DNA from: Streptomyces xanthochromogenes
GTDB taxonomy: Bacteria > Actinomycetota > Actinomycetes > Streptomycetales > Streptomycetaceae
Assembly (NCBI RefSeq): GCF_014650455.1
Contig: NZ_BMUZ01000003.1
Coordinates: forward strand, 728,644 to 787,874
Length of the DNA stretch: 59,231 bases
Reading direction: 5' to 3'
Positions 53,837-59,231 of this stretch are shown piece by piece. A program made the translations under genes and the position numbers. Position 1 is the first letter of the stretch. Each line of letters begins with the position of its first letter. Under the pieces are notes generated by a model. The model ran no database searches. It saw nothing but the letters and a program-made list of their open reading frames with translations, and was not told where the DNA came from.

Positions 53837-56155
53837 GTGACAGCGCAGTCCGCAGCCGCGGCAGCACAGGCCACCGTTTACGGCTACCCCCGTCAGGGCC
53901 GGAACCGTGAGCTGAAGAAGGCCATCGAGGGCTACTGGAAGGGCCGGGTCACCGCCGACGCCCTTCGGGACACCGCCGCCGAGCTCCGGCAGGGCAACTG
54001 GCGGCAGCTCGCCGACGCCGGCATCCACGAAGTACCGACCGGTGACTTCTCGTTCTACGACCACGTCCTCGACACCACTGTCATGGTGGGCGCGATCCCC
54101 GTGCGGCACCGCAGCGCCGTCGACGCCGACGCGCTGGACGGCTACTTCGCCATGGCCCGCGGCACCCAGGAGGTCGCGCCGCTCGAAATGACCAAGTGGT
54201 TTGATTCGAACTACCACTATCTCGTACCGGAGTTGGGCCCCGACACCGTATTCGCCGGGGACTCCTCCCACCAGGTCGGGCAGCTGAAGGAGGCCCTCGC
54301 GCTCGGTCTGTCCGCGCGGCCCGTGCTCGTGGGCCCGGTGACGTACCTGCTGCTCGCCAAGCCTGCCCCGGGCGTCGCCGCCGACTTCGAACCGCTCACC
54401 CTCCTGGACCGGCTGCTGCCCGTGTACGCCGAGGTCCTGGCCGATCTGCGTGCGGCCGGAGCCGAGTGGGTACAGCTGGACGAGCCTGCGCTGGTCCAGG
54501 ACCGCACCCCTGCCGAACTGAACGCCGCCGAGCGGGCCTACCGCGATCTGGGCGCTCTCACCGACCGGCCCAAGCTGCTCGTGGCCTCCTACTTCGGCCG
54601 GCTCGGCGACGCCCTGCCGGTCCTGGCCAAGGCCCCGGTCGAGGGCCTCGCCCTGGACTTCACGGAGTCGGCCGCGGCCAACCTGGACGCCTTGGCCGCC
54701 GTCGGCGGACTGCCGGGCAAGCGACTCGTCGCCGGCGTGGTCAACGGGCGCAACATCTGGATCAACGACCTGCAGAAGTCGCTGTCCACCCTCGGCACAC
54801 TCCTCGGACTCGCCGACCGGGTCGACGTCGCCGCATCGTCCTCCCTGCTGCACGTCCCGCTGGACGCAACCGCCGAGCGGGACATCGAGCCGCAGATCCT
54901 GCGCTGGCTCGCCTTCGCGCAGCAGAAGACCGCCGAGATCGTCACGCTCACCAAGGGAATCTCCCTGGGCGTCGACAGCATTAAGGCCGAACTCGCGGCG
55001 AACCGCGCCGACTTGGCGTCCCGAGCGACCTCGCCCATCACGCGTGACCCGGCGGTGCGTGCCCGCGCCGCAGCCGTCACCGACGCCGACGCGCGCCGCT
55101 CGCAGCCGTACGCCGAGCGGGCCGCCGCCCAGCGCGCCCACCTGGGCCTGCCGCTGCTGCCGACCACCACCATCGGCTCGTTCCCGCAGACCGCCGAACT
55201 GCGCACGGCCCGGGCCGACTTGAGGGCGGGCCGGATCGACACCCAGGGCTACGAGGCGCGCATCAAGAACGAGATCCGCGACGTCATCTCCTTCCAGGAG
55301 GAGACCGGCATCGACGTCCTGGTGCACGGTGAGCCCGAACGCAACGACATGGTGCAGTACTTCGCCGAGCAGCTGACCGGGTACCTCGCCACCCAGCACG
55401 GCTGGGTCCAGTCCTACGGCACCCGGTACGTCCGGCCGCCGGTCCTCGCCGGTGACATCGCGCGCCCCGAGCCGATGACGGTCCGCTGGACCGCGTACGC
55501 CCAGTCGCTCACCGACCGTCCGGTGAAGGGCATGCTCACCGGGCCCGTCACCATGCTCGCCTGGTCCTTCGTCCGCGACGACCAGCCGCTCGGGGACACC
55601 GCCCGACAGGTCGCCCTGGCTCTTCGCGACGAGGTCAACGACCTTGAGGCGAACGGCACTTCGGTCATCCAGGTCGACGAACCGGCCCTGCGCGAAACCC
55701 TTCCGCTGCGCGCGGCCGACCGACCCGGGTACCTGACCTGGGCCACCGAGGCGTTCCGCCTCACCACCAGCGGGGTGCGACCGGACACGCAGATCCACAC
55801 GCACATGTGCTACGCCGAGTTCGGCGACATCGTCCAGGCCATCGACGACCTCGACGCCGACGTCATCAGCCTCGAAGCGGCGCGCTCCCACATGCAGGTC
55901 GCCCACGAACTCGCCGCCCACGGCTACCCGCGCGAGGCCGGCCCCGGCGTGTACGACATCCACTCCCCCCGGGTGCCGAGCACCGACGAAGCCGCCGATC
56001 TCCTGCGCACCGGCCTCAAGGCCATCCCCGCCGAGCGCCTGTGGGTCAACCCGGACTGCGGCCTGAAGACCCGCGGTTGGCCCGAGACCCGGGCCTCCCT
56101 GGAGAACCTGGTCGCCGCCGCCCGCACGGTCCGGGGCGAGCTGCCCGCCTCCTGA
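53837..56155 (+). CDS. metE: Cobalamin-independent methionine synthase
   Basis: 772 residues. It transfers methyl from 5-methyltetrahydropteroyl-triglutamate to homocysteine. N-terminal: VYGYPRQGRNRELKKAIEGYWKG, KWFDSNYHYLVPEL; catalytic C-terminal barrel: LPTTTIGSFPQT, DVLVHGEPERNDMVQYF, and zinc ligands in THMCYAEF (His, Cys), VISLEAARSH (Glu) and NPDCGLKTRGW (Cys). GTG at 53837 has GAAGGAG six bases upstream; the in-frame ATG at 53804 would be too far upstream. It is controlled by the cobalamin riboswitch upstream. Confidence 0.96.
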   Translation: MTAQSAAAAAQATVYGYPRQGRNRELKKAIEGYWKGRVTADALRDTAAELRQGNWRQLADAGIHEVPTGDFSFYDHVLDTTVMVGAIPVRHRSAVDADALDGYFAMARGTQEVAPLEMTKWFDSNYHYLVPELGPDTVFAGDSSHQVGQLKEALALGLSARPVLVGPVTYLLLAKPAPGVAADFEPLTLLDRLLPVYAEVLADLRAAGAEWVQLDEPALVQDRTPAELNAAERAYRDLGALTDRPKLLVASYFGRLGDALPVLAKAPVEGLALDFTESAAANLDALAAVGGLPGKRLVAGVVNGRNIWINDLQKSLSTLGTLLGLADRVDVAASSSLLHVPLDATAERDIEPQILRWLAFAQQKTAEIVTLTKGISLGVDSIKAELAANRADLASRATSPITRDPAVRARAAAVTDADARRSQPYAERAAAQRAHLGLPLLPTTTIGSFPQTAELRTARADLRAGRIDTQGYEARIKNEIRDVISFQEETGIDVLVHGEPERNDMVQYFAEQLTGYLATQHGWVQSYGTRYVRPPVLAGDIARPEPMTVRWTAYAQSLTDRPVKGMLTGPVTMLAWSFVRDDQPLGDTARQVALALRDEVNDLEANGTSVIQVDEPALRETLPLRAADRPGYLTWATEAFRLTTSGVRPDTQIHTHMCYAEFGDIVQAIDDLDADVISLEAARSHMQVAHELAAHGYPREAGPGVYDIHSPRVPSTDEAADLLRTGLKAIPAERLWVNPDCGLKTRGWPETRASLENLVAAARTVRGELPAS

Positions 56156-56165
56156 TCGAGAAAGC

Positions 56166-56202
56166 CGGTGGGCCGGGACGCTCCGAGCGTCCCGGCCCAC
56201 CG
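56166..56202 (+). terminator. 17-bp perfect stem-loop terminator after metE
   Basis: CGGTGGGCCGGGACGCT (56166-56182) pairs perfectly with 56186-56202 around a CCG loop, 10 bases after the metE stop. It also lies before the convergent HxlR gene. Confidence 0.85.
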
Positions 56203-56238
56203 CGCGCCGCCGTCCTGGGGTTTGCCGGGCGCGCCTTC

Positions 56239-56622
56239 TCAGTTCTGAACGCGTTGGTCGTAGGCGGTTTGGTGTGCCCGGATCTCGTCCGTGTTGTCGA
56301 CCGTCCAGGCGTACAGCCGGCCGAACGGCTCCCGGAGGGATTCGCCGAGCGGAGTGAGGGAGTACTCGACCCCTACCGGCGAGGTGGGCAGCACGCGGCG
56401 CGTGATCATCCCGTTGCGCTCAAGGCGGCGCAGCGTCTGGGTCAGGACCCGCTGGGTCACGCCTTCGAGGCGGCGCTTGATCACGTTGAACCGAGTGGGC
56501 TCGTCGAGGACTGCCATCACCATCATCGACCACTTGTCGGCGATCTGATCGAGGATCGGGCGGCTGGGGCAGTCGGCCCGGTAGACGACTCCGCCGTCGG
56601 CGCCGGTTTGAGAAGTGGCCAT
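56239..56622 (-). CDS. HxlR-family winged-helix regulator
   Basis: 127 residues. YRADCPSRPILDQIADKWSMMVMAVLDEPTRFNVIKRRLEGVTQRVLTQTLRRLERNGMITRRVLPTSPVGVEYSLTPLGESL is the HxlR pattern, with the N-terminal redox-prone Cys (CPSRPILDQI) and the wing TSPVGVEYSLT. ATG at 56622. It is divergent from the enoyl-CoA hydratase gene 121 bases away and probably represses it. Confidence 0.93.
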   Translation of the reverse strand: MATSQTGADGGVVYRADCPSRPILDQIADKWSMMVMAVLDEPTRFNVIKRRLEGVTQRVLTQTLRRLERNGMITRRVLPTSPVGVEYSLTPLGESLREPFGRLYAWTVDNTDEIRAHQTAYDQRVQN

Positions 56623-56743
56623 GTCGGTATCCTTCGCGATCCTTGCGATGCCGAAAGTGCGTTATTGACGCCGGTCACTCGCCATCGGACCGTAAGTATG
56701 CATCAGGAACCAGGTGCGTATCAGGTACCGATCGGAGATCTCC

Positions 56744-57577
56744 ATGACCCACGACATCTACCCGACCCTGCGGGTGAGTCGCGAGGACGGCATCGCGCGC
56801 GTCACCCTCGACAACCCGCCCGTCAACGTCCTGGACGTTGCCCTGATGGCCGACCTCCGGCACCTGCTGACCGCGCTGAGAAGCGACGGCTCGCTCCGGG
56901 TGATCGTGTTCGAAAGCGCCAATCCGGAGTTTTTCATAGCCCACGTCGACATGTCCCTCGTCGACACTCCGGACGCCTTCGACGAGTTCGCGGCCGACCT
57001 TCCGGACGGCGTCAACGTCTTCCAGGCTCTGGGGGAACTGCTCCGGTACCAGCCCCAGGTGACCATCGTCAAGCTTGCCGGGACGGCGCGCGGCGGAGGG
57101 GCGGAGTTCGTCACAGCAGCGGACATGACGTTCGCGGCGATCGGCCGCGCCGGGATCGGCCAGATCGAGGCTCTCATGGGCATCGTCCCCGGCGGCGGGG
57201 GCACGCAGTATCTCGCCGGCCGGGTCGGCCGCAATCGCGCCCTGGAGGCGGTGCTGGGTGCGGATCTGTACGACGCCGAAACCGCAGAGCGTTACGGCTG
57301 GGTCAACCGGGCGGTCCCCGCCGACGAGCTCGACGGCGTCGTCGACCGCCTCGCCCGCAACATCGCCGCCCTGCCCGAGGGCGTGATCGCAGCGGCCAAG
57401 CGAGCAATCGCCCCCGAGGACCTGGCCGAGGGCCTCCTGCGGGAGCACGACGCGTGGGCGGGCCAGTTCGCTCGCCCCGACGCCGAGCGTCTCATCCGCG
57501 GCGGACTGGCCCACGGCGCCCAGACCCGCGACGGCGAGCGCGATCTGGAGGGCCTGCTCCGGGGACTGCCCGGATAG
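56744..57577 (+). CDS. Enoyl-CoA hydratase/isomerase family protein
   Basis: 277 residues. Crotonase fold: ARVTLDNPPVNVLDVALMADL, oxyanion-hole VKLAGTARGGGAEFVTAADMTF, and GIGQIEALMGIVPGGGGTQYLAGRVGRNRALE. The position of the usual catalytic Glu in the second motif is IEALMGI, so activity may be isomerase-like rather than standard hydratase. ATG at 56744 has GGAGATCT upstream. Likely target of the divergent HxlR regulator. Confidence 0.9.
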   Translation: MTHDIYPTLRVSREDGIARVTLDNPPVNVLDVALMADLRHLLTALRSDGSLRVIVFESANPEFFIAHVDMSLVDTPDAFDEFAADLPDGVNVFQALGELLRYQPQVTIVKLAGTARGGGAEFVTAADMTFAAIGRAGIGQIEALMGIVPGGGGTQYLAGRVGRNRALEAVLGADLYDAETAERYGWVNRAVPADELDGVVDRLARNIAALPEGVIAAAKRAIAPEDLAEGLLREHDAWAGQFARPDAERLIRGGLAHGAQTRDGERDLEGLLRGLPG

Positions 57578-57696
57578 CCCACGTCCGTACCCGGCCCGAA
57601 CCGCACCAGTAGCAAGCCTCCTTGGGCGCAGTGGTGCAGCCCCCGCTCGGTCTTCGCGCAGACCGCATGTGTGTGGGCGCCGCGAGACCCTACTTG

Positions 57697-57906
57697 TCAC
57701 TTGTCCCGGCGGCGGAAGCGCACGGCTGCCATTCCTGAGCCCACGGCGAGAAGAACAGGCAGGGAGGCGACCCACGCCTTGGTGGCAGACGCGCCGGTCA
57801 ACGTCATGATGACCCCACCCAACACATAGATGGCCAGGAAGGCGCCCACCAGGTTGGCAACGGGGTGGCCCCGAGTGCGGTCTTCGAAGTCTTCCAAGCG
57901 TCCCAT
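57697..57906 (-). CDS. 69-aa two-TM membrane protein behind RHS toxin, candidate immunity protein
   Basis: 69 residues: an acidic N-terminus MGRLEDFEDRTRGHP, TM1 about 17-38 (VANLVGAFLAIYVLGGVIMT), TM2 about 44-63 (AWVASLPVLLAVGSGMAAVR), basic tail FRRRDK. ATG at 57906 has GGGAGG upstream. It begins 67 bases after the RHS stop on the same strand, the usual immunity-gene position for polymorphic toxins. Compare the 64-aa two-TM protein at 27383-27577. Confidence 0.6.
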   Translation of the reverse strand: MGRLEDFEDRTRGHPVANLVGAFLAIYVLGGVIMTLTGASATKAWVASLPVLLAVGSGMAAVRFRRRDK

Positions 57907-57973
57907 CGTGTTCCTCCCGTTGTGCACCGGGTGGGGACCCGAGGAACCGGGTCCCCACTTACCGCGATATGGA

Positions 57974-59231
57974 TCAGGAGAGCCAGGTCTCCACACCCTG
58001 TGTGGTCAGTTCGCCCGCCGCATAGCATCCAGCTGTTGACAGGAAGCCGGACTCCGGGCCTGTGGCCGCTTCGCAGATTCCACCCACCACGACGCCGGCA
58101 GTCAGACTCGCAGACCCCCGTGCGGCTCCGACAACATCACCCGAGACCAGGTCTTTGCCCACGTCGTAGGCCGACTTCGCATCGCCGATCTTGCCGATCA
58201 CTCCGTCCACGACAGACAGGGCGGAGGTTCCGTTCGGGTCGATGCGGTTGACGGGGTCGCCTTCGGCGTACAGGTAGGGGTTCTTCTCCTGTCCGGACGG
58301 GTCGGGCTGGGTGAAGCGGCCGATGTTGGGGTCGTAGTAGCGGGCGCCGAAGTGGTAGAGGCCGGTGGGATCCTGGTGGCCGCCGGCGAACCGGTAGGGC
58401 TGCCGAGCCGCCTCGGTGGTGGTGCGGGCGACGCCGCGGGGGCTGTAGGTGTAGGTGTTGACCTTGGTGCCGGTCTCGTCGGCGAGGCCGATCACCGAAC
58501 CGAGTGCGTCGGTCAGGTAGTAGTAGGCCTTGCCCCCGGTGGTCATGGAGTTCAGGGTGCCCCCGGGTTCCCGGTTGAATCCGGTGTCAACACCGCCGGT
58601 GGTCTCCGCGGACAGCCCCAACGGGCCGTTGTGGAAGGTGGTTTGGCCCAGCTTGGTGCGTTCCGACTGGTCGGTGGAGGCGTACTGCCCATCGTAGGTG
58701 GTGCCGCCCACGGCCAGGGACTTGAGCTGGGAGTAGTCGGACCACTTCTCGGCGGTGCGGGTGCCCTCCGGGGTGGAGGCGCCGGCGGTCTCGTTGCCGG
58801 CCCGGTCGTAGGACCAGTTGGTGGTCGAGCCGTTCTTGCCGGTGATCTGCTGGGCGTCGTTCACGGTGTATGTAGTGCCGCGCGGGCAGCCCGGGTCGGT
58901 GCCCTGGGAGGTGAGGTTGCCGGCGAGGTCGTAGCAGTACTGCCAGGACGAGTTGAGGGTGCTGCCCTTCTCCTCCTTGGCGTAGGAGAAGCGGCCCGCG
59001 ACGTCGTAGGTGTACGACGTCTTCAGCCCGGCCAGGACATCCGTGGCGGTGCGGATCTTCGTGCCGTCGGTCGCCCCGCCGGTGCCGTAGGCGTAGGTGT
59101 AGGTCAGGTTGGTGAGCGTGCCCTTGGGGGAGGTGGTCTTGATGGTGGTGGGCCGGTTCGACTTGTCGACGTCCACGCTCTGCACCGTGTTGCCCGGATA
59201 GGTGGTGCTGGTCCGGGTGTCGTTGGCGTTG
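57974..59231 (-). CDS. RHS-repeat polymorphic toxin, C-terminal part
   Basis: The frame runs off the right edge, so the N-terminus is missing; about 419 residues are visible. YD/RHS repeats (YTYDVAGRF, WSYDRAGNETAG, YTYSPRGVARTT) end in the RHS core RFAGGHQDPTGLYHFGARYYDPNIGRFTQPDPSGQEKNPYLYAEGDPVNRIDPNG. The variable 84-residue tip (57974-58225) follows: VVDGVIGKIGDAKSAYDVGKD, then the hydrophobic glycine-rich SLTAGVVVGGICEAATG and GFLSTAGCYAAGELTTQ, with two Cys. The tip is not a recognised nuclease; it may form a pore. A small two-TM protein is encoded next. Confidence 0.85.
   Translation of the reverse strand, partial: NANDTRTSTTYPGNTVQSVDVDKSNRPTTIKTTSPKGTLTNLTYTYAYGTGGATDGTKIRTATDVLAGLKTSYTYDVAGRFSYAKEEKGSTLNSSWQYCYDLAGNLTSQGTDPGCPRGTTYTVNDAQQITGKNGSTTNWSYDRAGNETAGASTPEGTRTAEKWSDYSQLKSLAVGGTTYDGQYASTDQSERTKLGQTTFHNGPLGLSAETTGGVDTGFNREPGGTLNSMTTGGKAYYYLTDALGSVIGLADETGTKVNTYTYSPRGVARTTTEAARQPYRFAGGHQDPTGLYHFGARYYDPNIGRFTQPDPSGQEKNPYLYAEGDPVNRIDPNGTSALSVVDGVIGKIGDAKSAYDVGKDLVSGDVVGAARGSASLTAGVVVGGICEAATGPESGFLSTAGCYAAGELTTQGVETWLS

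Overview
The window looks like chromosomal DNA from a Streptomyces or a close relative. It is very GC-rich with strong third-position GC bias, many genes start with GTG, ATGA/GTGA stop-start overlaps are common, and it holds a complete conservon (cvnA-B-C-D) and a SigB/F/G-type sigma factor. No tRNA, rRNA or CRISPR array was seen. All functions below come from reading motifs by eye; no database search was run.

Layout. (1) 1-5.2 kb: end of a membrane protein; a four-gene XRE / ImmA-IrrE protease / polytopic membrane protein / degenerate PAP2 cassette; a divergent AraC regulator and DUF2000 gene. (2) 5.2-11 kb: a two-component system divergent from a lipoprotein, adaptor, ABC ATPase and MacB-like permease operon. 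(3) 11-20.3 kb: histidine phosphatase, two overlapping ATP-grasp genes, a Streptomyces-type DNA-binding protein, then the conservon with an additional Roadblock gene and a MHYT membrane protein. (4) 20.3-25.3 kb: methyltransferase, hydrolase pseudogene, MpaB-type oxygenase, DUF899 protein and a surface protein with a sortase-like signal. (5) 25.3-32.6 kb: an accessory region with a decayed IS5-family transposase, an AT-richer two-gene locus (secreted glycine-rich Cys peptide plus two-TM protein), an XRE-TPR regulator and a NarL-type two-component system. (6) 32.6-47.2 kb: mostly housekeeping or metabolic genes: MOSC, desaturase, SNF2 plus SWIM pair, amide permease and amidase, peptidoglycan amidase, GAF regulator and aldehyde dehydrogenase. 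(7) 47.2-51.3 kb: integrase remnant, MerR regulator with a 32-bp perfect palindrome upstream, a TACTGC-rich non-coding stretch, an anti-sigma-like kinase divergent from a sigma factor, and a broken LuxI-type autoinducer synthase. (8) 51.3-59.2 kb: ClC-type channel, cobalamin-riboswitch-controlled metE, HxlR/enoyl-CoA hydratase pair, and the 3' end of an RHS polymorphic toxin with a small membrane protein behind it.

The most interesting candidates are two similar toxin/immunity-like pairs. One is the secreted 105-aa peptide with a 64-aa two-TM protein (27383-27873); the other is the RHS C-terminal tip with a 69-aa two-TM protein (57697-59231). Both join a glycine-rich hydrophobic, cysteine-bearing C-terminus to a tiny membrane protein encoded just downstream. 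Also notable are the XRE-ImmA-membrane cassette, the LuxI remnant in an actinomycete, and the conservon linked to tandem ATP-grasp enzymes.
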